Assembly: GCF_020172665.1 (NCBI RefSeq)
Contig: NZ_CP083985.1
Location: 2,572,853 to 2,636,852 of the forward strand
DNA length: 64,000 nucleotides
Origin: [Mycobacterium] zoologicum
GTDB taxonomy: Bacteria; Actinomycetota; Actinomycetes; Mycobacteriales; Mycobacteriaceae
Direction: 5' to 3'
A model generated the notes under the pieces. It made no database searches, was not told where the DNA came from, and was given only the letters and a program-made list of their open reading frames with translations. Each line of letters begins with the position of its first letter. Within the stretch, counting starts at the first letter, position 1. Made by a program: the position numbers and the translations under genes. Below are positions 1-9,113 of the stretch, piece by piece.

Positions 1-497
1 TCCCCGGAGTCCACCAGCTTGCGCACGGTGCGCACCTTGTCGAGCACCTCGGGGATGAACGACTGCCCGCCGAAGCCCGGTTCCACCGACATCACCAGCA
101 GGGTGTCGAAGTCCCGCAGGATCTCCAGGTAGGGCTCCAGCGGGGTGCCCGGTTTGATCGACAAGCCTGCTTTGGCCCCGGCGGCCCGGATGTCGCGGGC
201 GACCGCGACGGGGGCGTCGGTGGCCTCGGCGTGGAAGGTGACGTTGTGGGCGCCCGCCTCGGCGTACGGCGGGGCCCACCGGCCCGGGTTCTCGATCATC
301 AGATGACAGTCCATCGGAATGTCGGTGGCCTTGAGCAGGCTCTCCACCACCGGCAGCCCGAGGGTGAGGTTGGGCACGAAGTGGGCGTCCATGACATCGA
401 CGTGCAGCCAGTCCGCCCCCTTGACGGCAGCAGCCTCATCGGCGAGGCGGGCGAAATCCGCGGACAGGATCGACGGCGCGATCATGGGTCGTGACAT
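1..497 (-). CDS. rpe: Ribulose-phosphate 3-epimerase, 3' end missing
   Basis: Interconverts ribulose 5-phosphate and xylulose 5-phosphate in the pentose phosphate pathway (cytosolic TIM barrel). The visible N-terminal part (about 165 residues) starts [20 protein letters not shown], the usual opening of the family. Metal-site motifs [13 protein letters not shown] (about residues 31-43) and DCHLMIENP (about 65-73) are present, as is [10 protein letters not shown] near the cut. The window edge removes the C-terminal quarter. Start is ATG at 497; a second in-frame ATG at 485 is possible. It begins 4 bases after the rsmB stop, so it is the last visible gene of a fmt-rsmB-rpe operon. Confidence 0.95.
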   Translation of the reverse strand, partial: MSRPMIAPSILSADFARLADEAAAVKGADWLHVDVMDAHFVPNLTLGLPVVESLLKATDIPMDCHLMIENPGRWAPPYAEAGAHNVTFHAEATDAPVAVARDIRAAGAKAGLSIKPGTPLEPYLEILRDFDTLLVMSVEPGFGGQSFIPEVLDKVRTVRKLVDSG

Positions 498-501
498 GGG
501 C

Positions 502-1866
502 TCAGATTACTTGTAACGCCGCGGCGAACATGGCGTCGGTGCCGTGCCGGTGCGGCCACAACTGCACGTGCGGCCCGTCACCGAGCTGGTCGGCCGGTGC
601 GAACAGCGACCGGGTGTCCAACTGCTGCACCCCGTGCCGGCGCACCGCGTCGGCCACCACCCCGACCGTCTCCGACAGGTGCGGCGAACAGGTGGCGTAG
701 AGCACCACGCCGCCCGGCCGGGTCAGCGCGATCGCCGCCGCCAGCAGTTCGCGCTGCAGCTTGGCCAGCACCGGTATGTCGGCGGGCAGCCGGCGCCAGC
801 GGGCTTCGGGGCGCCGCCGCAGGGCGCCGAGCCCGGTGCACGGTGCGTCCACCAGGACCCGGTCGAAGCCGGGTTGCAGGCCGGACTCGCGGCCGTCGAC
901 GGTCAGCACCTCGACGTCGAGGCCGCGGGTGTTCTCGACGACCAGGGCGGCCCGCTGCGGCACCTGCTCCACCGCGGTCACCCGGGCCCCGGCCTGCGCG
1001 GCGAGCGCGGCCAGCATCGCGGTCTTGCCGCCGGGTCCGGCGCACAGATCCAGCCACCGCCCGGTGTCGCCGTCCACCGGGGCCAGGGTCAGGGCGCGGG
1101 CCACCAGCTGGCTGCCCTCGTCCTGCACCAGGGCCTGGGCGTCGCGCACGGCGTCGATCCGGCCGGGGTCACCGCCGGGCAGGTAGACGGCGTAGGGCGA
1201 ATACCGGCCGACTTCACCGTCCACCGCGGCCGCCAACTCGGCCGCGGTCAGGACGCCGGGACGTGCGGCCAGGTGCACCCTGGGCCGTTCGTCGTCGCCG
1301 GCCAGCACCGCATCCAGCTCGCCGGCGGCGGCCCCGAGCGCGTCGGCGAACGCCTGGGCGATCCAACGCGGGTGGGCGCGGGTGAACGCCAGGTGCCCGA
1401 TCGGGTCGGTGGCGGCGTCCGGGGCCAGCTCGGCGGTCCACGACGCCTCGTCGCGGGTACTGATGGTGCGCAACACGCCGTTGACGAATCCCGCTCGCGC
1501 CGAATCGAATTCGATACCCGCCTGCTCGACGGTGGTGGACACCGCGGCGTGCGGCTCGACCCGGGTGCGCAGCAACTGGTAACTGCCCAGCCGCAGCAGA
1601 TCCAGCAACACCGGGTTGATCGACTCCGGTGCGCGCTGCGCCGCCGCCCCGATCACCGCGTCGAGCAGGCCGCGGGCCCGGCAGGTGCCGTAGGTCAGTT
1701 CGGTCGCGAAAGCGGCGTCGCGGCCGGTGATCCCGCGTTCTGACAGCATCGCCGGCAGCGCCAGGTTGGCATAGGCATCGCGTTCGGAGACGGCGCGCAG
1801 CACGTCGAAGGCGGCACGGCGCGCCGGATCCAGCGGTTTGCGCGCACGCCTGCGTGGCCCGGTCAT
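502..1866 (-). CDS. rsmB: RsmB/NOP family 16S rRNA m5C methyltransferase (Fmu)
   Basis: A 454-residue SAM-dependent methyltransferase predicted to make 5-methylcytosine in 16S rRNA. An N-terminal NusB-like RNA-binding domain (about residues 10-150) precedes the catalytic domain, which shows the SAM loop [11 protein letters not shown] near residue 270, VDAPCTGLG near 337 and YATCSPH near 388; the PC and TC cysteines are the two expected catalytic cysteines. The open frame extends 40 codons further upstream, but that part lies inside fmt, and [20 protein letters not shown] is the family-like beginning. Its ATG overlaps the fmt TGA by four bases (ATGA), arguing for translational coupling. Confidence 0.93.
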   Translation of the reverse strand: MTGPRRRARKPLDPARRAAFDVLRAVSERDAYANLALPAMLSERGITGRDAAFATELTYGTCRARGLLDAVIGAAAQRAPESINPVLLDLLRLGSYQLLRTRVEPHAAVSTTVEQAGIEFDSARAGFVNGVLRTISTRDEASWTAELAPDAATDPIGHLAFTRAHPRWIAQAFADALGAAAGELDAVLAGDDERPRVHLAARPGVLTAAELAAAVDGEVGRYSPYAVYLPGGDPGRIDAVRDAQALVQDEGSQLVARALTLAPVDGDTGRWLDLCAGPGGKTAMLAALAAQAGARVTAVEQVPQRAALVVENTRGLDVEVLTVDGRESGLQPGFDRVLVDAPCTGLGALRRRPEARWRRLPADIPVLAKLQRELLAAAIALTRPGGVVLYATCSPHLSETVGVVADAVRRHGVQQLDTRSLFAPADQLGDGPHVQLWPHRHGTDAMFAAALQVI

Positions 1867-2801
1867 GACGCCCGCACCCCCTCGTCGAGCCGGGCGCCGC
1901 GCGCCCAGTCTGCGGCGTTCATCGCTTTCTTTCCGGGCGGCTGCAGCTCCCCCAACCGGACCGGTCCCGTGCCGGTGCCGACCCAAACATGTCGCCGGTC
2001 GACGTGAATGTCGCCCGGCGGCAGGTCCTTCGGCGCATCGTCGACCAGGCAGACTGGGCCCAGCTTGACCCGCAGGTCGCCGATCTGGGTCCAGGCGCCC
2101 GGCGCCGGGGTGACCGCCCGGATCCGGCGGTCGATGACCGCGGCCGGCAGGTCCCAGCGCACCCGGGCATCGTCGGCGCTGATCTTCGGGGCGTAACTGA
2201 CCCCGTCGGATGACTGCGGCACCGCGGTCAGCGCGCCGTCTGCGACGCCGTCAAGGGTGGCCGTCAGCAGCTCGGCACCCGAAATCGCCAGCCGGGCAAG
2301 CAGTTCACCCGCGGTGTCGTCCGGCCGGATGGTCTCGGTCACGACACCGTAGACCGGCCCGGAGTCCAGTTCGCGCTCGATCTGAAACGTCGTGGCACCG
2401 GTCATCTCGTCGCCGGCGGCGATGGCCGCCTGCACCGGCGCCGCGCCCCGCCAGGCCGGCAGCAGCGAGAAGTGCAGGTTGATCCAGCCGTGCGCCGGCA
2501 CCGCCAGCAACTCGTCGCGCAGCAGTGCGCCGTAGGCGACCACCGGGCAGCACTCCGGTGCCAGTTCGGCCAGCGCGGCCACCGATTCGGGTGCATTGGG
2601 TTGCGCCGGGCGCAGCACCGGGATGCCGTGGTCGAGCGCCCGCTGGGCGACCGGGGAGGGCTGCAGGTGGCCTCGCCGCCCGGACGCCGCGTCGGGCCGG
2701 GTCAGGACCGCCACCACGTCGTGGCGTGGCGAGTCGATCAGCCGTTGCAGCGACGGCAACGCGGTGTCCGGCGTGCCGGCGAAGACAATGCGCACCGGCA
2801 C
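1863..2801 (-). CDS. fmt: Methionyl-tRNA formyltransferase
   Basis: Formylates initiator Met-tRNA using 10-formyl-THF, needed for bacterial translation initiation. The 312-residue protein begins [20 protein letters not shown]. The family signature [18 protein letters not shown] lies near residue 106 with the catalytic His, and ELDSGPV supplies the catalytic Asp near 144; a smaller C-terminal tRNA-binding domain follows. Length matches the family. It is the first gene of the fmt-rsmB-rpe operon and overlaps rsmB by 4 bases. Confidence 0.96.
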   Translation of the reverse strand: MPVRIVFAGTPDTALPSLQRLIDSPRHDVVAVLTRPDAASGRRGHLQPSPVAQRALDHGIPVLRPAQPNAPESVAALAELAPECCPVVAYGALLRDELLAVPAHGWINLHFSLLPAWRGAAPVQAAIAAGDEMTGATTFQIERELDSGPVYGVVTETIRPDDTAGELLARLAISGAELLTATLDGVADGALTAVPQSSDGVSYAPKISADDARVRWDLPAAVIDRRIRAVTPAPGAWTQIGDLRVKLGPVCLVDDAPKDLPPGDIHVDRRHVWVGTGTGPVRLGELQPPGKKAMNAADWARGARLDEGVRAS

Positions 2802-2915
2802 AGTTTAGGGATCACCGGCGGTCAGGGCCGTTCGCCCGTCGGAATGCCGCAGCCCGCGACGGCGTTGTAACACTTCAATTGACAAAACAATCCCGAATGT
2901 GTCCGGAGGGCGATG

Positions 2916-3896
2916 ATGGCGATCCTGGGTTCTGCTGACCGTGACCACCGAGACGTCGGGACTTCCGGGACGGTCGAACCCGGTTCGAGCCTGGCCGCCC
3001 GCCTGCTCAGCTGTACCGTCCGGCTGACCCTCTACAACGCCGTGGCCCTCGGCAGTGCCGCATTGGGCTGGCCACTGCCGTTCGGTGTCATCGACAACGC
3101 GGCGCGCGTCCTGCCGGCTCCTCGCGGTATGACCCGGACGGCGGTGCCCCTGCCGCATGCCCAAGCGCAGTTGGTGCGGGCCCGCGGGGTGGCATCCCGC
3201 ACTGGTCGGGTGGTGTTGTACTGCCACGGCGGCGCCTTCCTGCTCGGCGGGATCAACACCCATCTGCGACTCATCGAGAAACTCTCCGGTTTCGCCGACA
3301 GCCCGGTGCTGGCGGTCGATTATCGGATGCTGCCCAAGCACACGATCGAGATGGCATTGCAGGACTGTCATGACGCCTACCGGTGGTTGCGGGCACACGG
3401 TTATGAGCCCGACCAGATTGCGATCGCCGGTGATTCCGCCGGCGGATACCTCGCCCTGACTCTGGCGCAGCGGCTGCACGCCGAGGGTGAGACACCGGCG
3501 GCGTTGGCATTGCTGTCCCCGCTGCTGCAGCTGGATCCGAACCGGCCGGCCGGTCATGGGCCGATGCTGCCGCACAGTTCGTTCGCGGCGCTGACCGCCC
3601 TGATCGCCGCCCATGACGGGGTGCTGTACGAGCCGCTGGAACACATCGAGCCGGGCCTGCCGCCGACCCTGATCCACGTCTCCGGCGCCGAGGAACTCGC
3701 CTATGACGCCCGGCTCGCCGCGCAGCGACTGGCCGACGCCGCGGTCCCGGTGGAACTGGAGATCTGGCCCGGGCAGATTCACGTCTTTCAGCTGGCGGCT
3801 CCCCTGGTGCCCGAGGCCACCCGCTCGCTGTGCCGGATCGGTGAGTACATCCGGACGGCGGCGGGCCGGGACGAGCGCCCGGATTCGGTTGCCTGA
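2916..3896 (+). CDS. Alpha/beta hydrolase, hormone-sensitive-lipase-type esterase
   Basis: Predicted carboxylic ester hydrolase of about 326 residues. The oxyanion-hole motif CHGGAFLLGG is near residue 102, the nucleophile elbow GDSAGGYLAL near 172, and the acid/base pair would come from the GAEELAYD and GQIHVFQL segments near the C-terminus. The first 50 residues contain a moderately hydrophobic stretch (ARLLSCTVRLTLYNAVALGS) that could touch the membrane. Two ATGs occur at 2913 and 2916; the GGAGGG ribosome site at 2905-2910 is better spaced from 2916. The substrate cannot be told. It converges on the stress-protein gene with only 30 bases between. Confidence 0.85.
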   Translation: MAILGSADRDHRDVGTSGTVEPGSSLAARLLSCTVRLTLYNAVALGSAALGWPLPFGVIDNAARVLPAPRGMTRTAVPLPHAQAQLVRARGVASRTGRVVLYCHGGAFLLGGINTHLRLIEKLSGFADSPVLAVDYRMLPKHTIEMALQDCHDAYRWLRAHGYEPDQIAIAGDSAGGYLALTLAQRLHAEGETPAALALLSPLLQLDPNRPAGHGPMLPHSSFAALTALIAAHDGVLYEPLEHIEPGLPPTLIHVSGAEELAYDARLAAQRLADAAVPVELEIWPGQIHVFQLAAPLVPEATRSLCRIGEYIRTAAGRDERPDSVA

Positions 3897-3926
3897 GCCC
3901 ACGCGCGCGATATGGACGACAGGCGG

Positions 3927-4805
3927 CTACGGTTCCCCGCGCGCCACGATCACCGGAATGCCCGCGGCGTGGACCACCGCCGAACTCACCGAACCCAGCA
4001 GCTGGCTGGCGAACCCGCCGCGGCCGCGACTGCCGACCACCACGAGCTGGGCGTGCTCGGCCGCCTCGATCAGCCGACGAGCGGGGTGATCGAGGCGCAC
4101 TCGCTGTTCGACGAGCACATCGGGGTACCGCTCCCGGTAACCGGCAAGGCGTTCGGCGAGGATCTCGTGTGCCTGCCGTTCGTGTTCGCTGCGGTTGACG
4201 TCCAGCAGCGGAATGACCCCGGCATCGCTCCAGGCGTGCAACGCCACCAGCCGCACGCCGCGACGGGACGCTTCGTCGAACGCCAGGGCTGTCGCCGCCT
4301 CCGATGCGGGTGAGCCGTCGATTCCCACCACCACGGGACCATCGTCGACGGTGGCCCGATCGGTGCGAATGACCGCGACCGGGCCGTGCGCGTGGTGAAT
4401 CAGGCTGGTGCTCACCGAGCCCAGCAGCAGTCGGCCGATGGCACCCAGTCCGACACTTCCGACGACCGTCAGCACACTGTGCTCGGTGGCATCGATCAAC
4501 GTCGGGACCACCTGGCCGTAGACCACTTCGGTGTGCACCTCCGGCGATGCGTCGCCGCGGACCGAGTCGACGACGGTGCGGGCCCGGGCGAGCACCTTGT
4601 CCGCCTCCTCGGACTGCCAGCTGGGCATGCCCTTGACTATCGGGTCGGGCGGCCACCCGACGGGGACCGGGGCCACCACATGCAGCAGCGTCATCGGTTG
4701 CTTGCGGAGGATCGCCTCGTGGGTGGCCCAGGCCACCGCGGCCTCGGATTCCGCCGACCCGTCGACACCCACCACGATTCCGTGCGGCGCTTTGATTGTT
4801 GACAT
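3927..4805 (-). CDS. Tandem universal stress protein (UspA family, two domains)
   Basis: A 292-residue protein of two Usp domains. Each opens with VVGVDGS or VVGIDGS and ends in the ATP-binding signature: GSVGLGAIGRLLLGSVS near residues 124-140 and GSRGRGGFASQLLGSVS near 263-279. It is therefore expected to bind ATP, like the mycobacterial two-domain Usp proteins induced in hypoxia or stationary phase. The start MSTIKAPHGIVVGVDGS is preceded by GGAGGG seven bases upstream; five further codons upstream are probably not translated. It lies 137 bases downstream of priA, and that gap carries a pair of 12-bp direct repeats that may regulate it. Confidence 0.92.
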   Translation of the reverse strand: MSTIKAPHGIVVGVDGSAESEAAVAWATHEAILRKQPMTLLHVVAPVPVGWPPDPIVKGMPSWQSEEADKVLARARTVVDSVRGDASPEVHTEVVYGQVVPTLIDATEHSVLTVVGSVGLGAIGRLLLGSVSTSLIHHAHGPVAVIRTDRATVDDGPVVVGIDGSPASEAATALAFDEASRRGVRLVALHAWSDAGVIPLLDVNRSEHERQAHEILAERLAGYRERYPDVLVEQRVRLDHPARRLIEAAEHAQLVVVGSRGRGGFASQLLGSVSSAVVHAAGIPVIVARGEP

Positions 4806-4899
4806 CGCTCGGCCCTCCAACCAATATCGGGCCGGCCAGCCGAACTAGCCGGCTCTATACCCTCAACGCTACCGTTCTCCGGCGCCGTGCTGCAGAGTC

Positions 4900-4931
4900 G
4901 TTGGACCTCAAGAGATGGAGTTGGACCTCAA
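4900..4931. repeat. Two 12-bp direct repeats upstream of the Usp gene
   Basis: GTTGGACCTCAA occurs exactly at 4900-4911 and again at 4920-4931, a 20-bp period (about two helical turns). Both copies lie in the 137-bp gap between the priA stop and the Usp start, 95 and 115 bases before the Usp ATG. Equal helical phasing is typical of tandem activator sites. Several mycobacterial Usp genes are DosR-controlled through paired sites, but the sequence only loosely resembles the published DosR box, so the regulator is not assigned. Confidence 0.55.
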
Positions 4932-4942
4932 TTGACCGGCCA

Positions 4943-6925
4943 CTAGCCGATGTGCAATGGGTCGATCTGCACTCGGACCGGATGATGCGAACCCCGGGCG
5001 CTGAGCACCCCGACGCCGTGCCGCAGCGCCGCGGCCAGTGCCAGGCCGTGATCACGGCCTACCCGAACCAGCATCCGCGTGACGACCAGGTTGTCGGGCA
5101 CCCCCGGCGGGCGCCGCGTCCCCGGCGGCAGGGGTACCGGACCGAGCAGCTCGACGCCGTCGGGCAGGTGAGCCGCCTCCAGTAGGGCCGTCACCGAATC
5201 CGGGTCGCCGTCGACGGCGGCGATGTGCACCGCCGGCGGCAGGCCGACCTCGGCGCGGGCGGACAGCTCGGCGTCGGCATGGCCGACCGGATCCCAGCGG
5301 ATCAGGGCCTGCACGGTGGGGATCGAGGATTCGGCGACCACCGTCACCACCCCGCCCGACTCCCGGGAACGCACCAGCGCCGCGGCCGCCATCCAGCGCC
5401 GCAGGGTGTCCTCGGCCGCACGAAGATCCTGCCGGCCCAGCAGCGCCCAGCTGTCCAGCAGCAGCGCCGCCCCGTAACCGCTCGGCGCGCGAGGCTCGGC
5501 GCCGGGCGTGGCGATCACCAGGGCGGGACCGTCGTCGGTGTGCTCGACGATGGTGTCGCCTGCGGAGGTGATCACGGTGGTGCCGGGAAATGCCCGGCCG
5601 AGCTCTTCGGCGGTGCGCCGGGCGCCGATCACCACGGCGCGCACCGCCTCGGACCCGCAGCGCGCGCACTTCAGCGCCGGGTCGGCGCGCCCGCACCACC
5701 GGCAGGTGGCCGCACCGCCGTGTTCGGGAAGCGCCAGCGGCCCGGTGCAGTGCCGACAGCGGGCGATGGCGCGGCAGCGTGCGCAGGCCAGCGACGGCAC
5801 GTAGCCGCGTCGCGGCACCTGCACCAGCACCGGAGCACCCGCGGTCAGCGCGGTGCGCGCGGCCTGCAGCGCGATCGACGGCAACCGGGCGGTACGGGCC
5901 GCCCCGTCGCGCTCGTCGGCGTAACCGCTGTCATCGAGCGCCACCACCCGCGGTGCGGCCGCCCGCAGCACCGTGCGAGAGGCCACCAAGTCATGGGCCC
6001 ATCCGCTGCGCACCAGTGCCTGCGCCTCGGCGGTGCGGGCGTATCCCCCGATCAGCGCGGCGCAGCCGGTCAGGTGGGCCCGCAGCATCGCCACCTCCCG
6101 CGCGTGCGGGTAGGGCGACCGCGGCTCGGCCAGGCTGTCGTCACCGTCGTCGAACACCATCACCAGGCCCAGATCGGCGATCGGGGCGAACACCGCGCTG
6201 CGGGTGCCGATCACCAGCCGGGCCCCGCCGCGCAGCACCGCCAGCCAGCGCCGGTAGCGGGTGGTCGGGCCCAGGCCCGCCGACAGCGCGACGACGGCCG
6301 ACTCGTCGATCCGAGTGACCGCCGCGCGCACCAGGGCATCCACGTCGCGCTGGTCGGGCACGATCGCCAGCGCGGTGCGGCCCGCCCGGATCGCGGCGGC
6401 GGCTGCCTCGGCGAAGCGCTCGCACCACGAATCGCCGGGCAGCACCTGCCAAACCGCCCGCGCCGCGCGGCCCTCGCCCAGCGCGGTCAGGAACTGACTG
6501 CCCGCGCGGTAGCGCCCCCAAGCCGCCGAATCGACCGGACCGATCACCGGCAGTGTCGGCGCGGGCGCGGGTTCGCCTTCTACCCGGGCATGCCGGGGCG
6601 GAATCGCCAGTCGCAGTACGTCGGCGCGGCTGCCGCCGTAGCGGGCCGCCACCGTCTCGACCAGCCGGCGCACTTCGGCGGTGAGCACGGGTTCGGCCGA
6701 GATCACCCGTTCCAGGCGGCCCAGCCGGCCGGTGTGGTCGGTGTCGGCGCGGCGCTCCCAGACGAAGGCGTCCACCAGCCGGCCGTGGAAACGCACCCGC
6801 ACCCGGACCCCCGGCTGGGCCTGTTCGGACTGCTCGGGGGTGACCAGGTAGTCGAACTCGCGGTCCAGGTGAGGCACCGACAGCATCGGCAGCACCCGCG
6901 CTATCGGTTCGCTGTCGACGTTCAC
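4943..6925 (-). CDS. priA: PriA-like primosomal protein N', helicase motifs degenerate
   Basis: A 660-residue relative of the replication-restart factor PriA. The N-terminal DNA-binding domain (VLPMLSVPHLDREFDYLV onward) and the zinc domain with eight cysteines (CARCRAIARCRHC, then CRWCGR, then CARCG, about residues 380-430) are intact. However, the place of the Walker A loop reads VLPGDSWCERFAE and the DEEH box reads VFDDGDDS, so ATPase/helicase activity is not expected. The same degeneration is known in other mycobacterial PriA annotations. The start codon is GTG at 6925. It may act as a primosome scaffold rather than a helicase. Confidence 0.88.
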   Translation of the reverse strand: MNVDSEPIARVLPMLSVPHLDREFDYLVTPEQSEQAQPGVRVRVRFHGRLVDAFVWERRADTDHTGRLGRLERVISAEPVLTAEVRRLVETVAARYGGSRADVLRLAIPPRHARVEGEPAPAPTLPVIGPVDSAAWGRYRAGSQFLTALGEGRAARAVWQVLPGDSWCERFAEAAAAAIRAGRTALAIVPDQRDVDALVRAAVTRIDESAVVALSAGLGPTTRYRRWLAVLRGGARLVIGTRSAVFAPIADLGLVMVFDDGDDSLAEPRSPYPHAREVAMLRAHLTGCAALIGGYARTAEAQALVRSGWAHDLVASRTVLRAAAPRVVALDDSGYADERDGAARTARLPSIALQAARTALTAGAPVLVQVPRRGYVPSLACARCRAIARCRHCTGPLALPEHGGAATCRWCGRADPALKCARCGSEAVRAVVIGARRTAEELGRAFPGTTVITSAGDTIVEHTDDGPALVIATPGAEPRAPSGYGAALLLDSWALLGRQDLRAAEDTLRRWMAAAALVRSRESGGVVTVVAESSIPTVQALIRWDPVGHADAELSARAEVGLPPAVHIAAVDGDPDSVTALLEAAHLPDGVELLGPVPLPPGTRRPPGVPDNLVVTRMLVRVGRDHGLALAAALRHGVGVLSARGSHHPVRVQIDPLHIG

Positions 6926-7035
6926 TACGCAGGTGTAGCAGACTCCTCCGACCGCGGCAGCCGCCGGCTCACAGGCGAATCGGCCTGTGCATCGGCGAAT
7001 ACGGCGGGGTCGCGACCGAATTAGCTTGCCGGGGT

Positions 7036-8379
7036 ATGTCCGAGCTGCGCGGCGCCCACGTCCAGGCCGCCCGAATGCGTGAGGCGGCCCTGGCCGGTGC
7101 GTTCCGGTCGGCGGCGGACACCGATCGACTGCTGACCGCGACGCTGCACGATGCGGCCGATCACGCCCGCGTGAGCCGACGTCGCCTCGACGCGATCGGT
7201 GCCGAGATCACCGATGCAGTCTCCGACGTACGGGTGTGGGACAGCCCCGCCGGTGCCCGCCAGTTGCAGCTTTTCCTGGCGGCCAAGGCCCGTGACATCC
7301 GCGCGGTGATCAGCGACGCCGTTTCCGACGCCCGGTCGCGGACGACCATGCTGCGTTGCGCGGGCGACGGGTACGGCGTGCCCGCAGCCGAACGCGACCG
7401 GATCAACCGGCAGGCCCTGGCCGCCGACATCGACCGGGTGCGCAACGCCACCGAGGCGATCAGCGCCGAAGACATGCGCCGCTACGACAACGCCATGCAG
7501 GTCCTCGACGGTCTGCGGGTCAGCGCCGAAACCGGCCCGGCGCTGCTGCTGATCTACGATCCGGCGGCCTTCGAAGGACGGGGCCGGGCCGCGATCGCGA
7601 TCGGCGACCCCGACACCGCCGACAACACCACGGTCTTGGTGCCGGGCGCGCACTGCAGCGTGCGCGACGGTTACCTGTCGCAACCCGACGGCGTGAACGT
7701 CTACCGGGAGGCCTGCCACGCGGACCCGGACCGCAGTAATTCGGTGATCGTCTGGATGGGCTACCGAACGCCGGACAGCCTTCTTGATTCGCGTGTGGCG
7801 CACCCTGATTCGGCTCGCGCCGGTGGACGGTCGCTGGCCGCCGACGTCAACGCCCTGGCGCTCACCCACCGCGGTGCCGCACACGTCACGGTGATCGGGC
7901 ATTCCTACGGATCGACGACGGTCGCCGACGCCGCCGTATTCGGGATGCGCGCCGACGACGTGGTGCTCGTCGGGTCACCCGGGACCGACCTGGCCCGCAG
8001 CGCCACCGACTTTCACCTCCCGCCGGCCGGGCACGTGTATGTCGGTGCGTCGTCAGCGGACCCGATCACCCGGCTGGGCGGGCAGCCGCAACTGTCCGTT
8101 CCCGCCACGTCGGCCACCGTGGGGCTCGGCGCCGACCCGGCCGCCGACGGTTACGGGGCCACCCGGTTCAAAGCCGAGGTCGGCGGCCTGGCATCTCCGA
8201 TGCGTGCGCACAGTTCGTACTTTCGTCCCGGCGGCGAATCGCTGTTCAGCATCGGCGACATCGCCTCCGGGCACGGCGACGCACTGGCACGCGATCACAT
8301 GACGGCGTTACACCGACGCCGGCTGCCCGCGTTCGAGCCGGAACGACTGCGCCTCGGCAGCGGAAACCACCGGCATTGA
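7036..8379 (+). CDS. DUF1023 alpha/beta hydrolase
   Basis: A 447-residue actinobacterial protein of the DUF1023 (Abhydrolase_8) type. Residues 1-170 are alpha-helical and resemble the coiled N-terminal part of this family; the C-terminal half holds the hydrolase fold with the nucleophile elbow VTVIGHSYGSTTV near residue 285, followed by VVLVGSPGTDL. No signal peptide is evident. Substrate unknown. Start is ATG at 7036 with a purine-rich stretch just upstream. It converges on the YhhN gene with 14 bases between stops. Confidence 0.82.
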   Translation: MSELRGAHVQAARMREAALAGAFRSAADTDRLLTATLHDAADHARVSRRRLDAIGAEITDAVSDVRVWDSPAGARQLQLFLAAKARDIRAVISDAVSDARSRTTMLRCAGDGYGVPAAERDRINRQALAADIDRVRNATEAISAEDMRRYDNAMQVLDGLRVSAETGPALLLIYDPAAFEGRGRAAIAIGDPDTADNTTVLVPGAHCSVRDGYLSQPDGVNVYREACHADPDRSNSVIVWMGYRTPDSLLDSRVAHPDSARAGGRSLAADVNALALTHRGAAHVTVIGHSYGSTTVADAAVFGMRADDVVLVGSPGTDLARSATDFHLPPAGHVYVGASSADPITRLGGQPQLSVPATSATVGLGADPAADGYGATRFKAEVGGLASPMRAHSSYFRPGGESLFSIGDIASGHGDALARDHMTALHRRRLPAFEPERLRLGSGNHRH

Positions 8380-8383
8380 AAGG

Positions 8384-8407
8384 ATTCGGCCGACTATTCG
8401 GCCGACT
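8384..8407. repeat. 12-bp perfect tandem duplication at the YhhN stop codon
   Basis: ATTCGGCCGACT is repeated back to back at 8384-8395 and 8396-8407. The junction of the two units forms the TAG stop of the minus-strand YhhN gene (8394-8396). Confidence 0.8.
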
Positions 8408-9113
8408 GCTCCTCGGACGTGGACCGGCCGAAGAAGAACCCCGCCGTGATGAGCACCTGGGCCGCGGCGTAGGTCCACCAGACCGGCACCGCCAGCACCT
8501 CGTCGCGCAGCACGAACCGGCTGATCGCGATCATCGCGTCCGACACCGCGAAACACACCGCGCCCACCGCGGTCCAGCGGGTGGGCAGGTCGGCCAGCAG
8601 GGCGGCGCACACCATGGCGGCGAGCACCGCGACGTAGACCACCACCGGGACGGTCATACCCTCACGGACCAGGCCGGGCCAGAACCAGTCCAGCAGGCCT
8701 ACGCAGCTCACACAGACCACGCCCACCCCGATCAGACCCGGGCCGGACACCACCGCCCGCGGGATCAGTGCGCCCAGAAAACACAAGTGCGCCAACAGGA
8801 ATGCCGACAGGCCGGCAACGAATGACGGCTCCCACCACGGGATGGCCAGTAGCCAGTCACCGGCGGCCGAGAACATCAGGGCCGGGACCAGCCAGCGTGC
8901 CTCACGGCGGATCGGGTGGCCGGCGGCGGCGACCGCCAGCAGCACCGCCATCAACGTCTTGAACGCCGGCTGGCCGACCCAGTGTCCGGTCAGCGCGTCG
9001 CCGGGAGTCGCGGAGAAGGCCAGCGCCGTCAGAAACACGCCGTAGGTCGCGCCGGCCCAACCCGCGGCAGCCCACGCGAAGGAAACCTGGCGTGGTGCGT
9101 ACGGTGTGTCCAT
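8394..9113 (-). CDS. YhhN/TMEM86 family membrane protein (lysoplasmalogenase-like)
   Basis: A 239-residue integral membrane protein with about eight hydrophobic helices, such as [20 protein letters not shown] near the start and [19 protein letters not shown] at the end. Conserved YhhN features include FSAAGDWLL (about residue 80) and AVSDAMIAI (about 195), whose acidic residues are conserved in the family. Animal members hydrolyse lysoplasmalogen; the bacterial substrate is uncertain. The ATG at 9113 shares the palindromic CATG with the divergent esterase start, leaving essentially no intergenic DNA. In M. tuberculosis a similar protein also neighbours priA and lipH (from memory). Confidence 0.82.
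   Translation of the reverse strand: MDTPYAPRQVSFAWAAAGWAGATYGVFLTALAFSATPGDALTGHWVGQPAFKTLMAVLLAVAAAGHPIRREARWLVPALMFSAAGDWLLAIPWWEPSFVAGLSAFLLAHLCFLGALIPRAVVSGPGLIGVGVVCVSCVGLLDWFWPGLVREGMTVPVVVYVAVLAAMVCAALLADLPTRWTAVGAVCFAVSDAMIAISRFVLRDEVLAVPVWWTYAAAQVLITAGFFFGRSTSEEQSAE

Noticed and set aside
544..1743. Long open frame opposite rsmB
   Set aside because: High-GC codon bias leaves long antisense frames; its translation is Arg/Gly/His-rich without family match, while rsmB on the other strand has all its motifs. Similar antisense frames over priA, carB, pyrC, the decarboxylase, alaS and aspS were dropped for the same reason.
2879..2884. TTGACA before the esterase at 2916 as a promoter
   Set aside because: The spacing region has no usable -10 box before the ribosome site.
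4900..4931. Assignment of the 12-bp repeats as DosR boxes
   Set aside because: Only a GTCC/GGAC core is shared with the 20-bp DosR consensus and the palindromic symmetry is missing.
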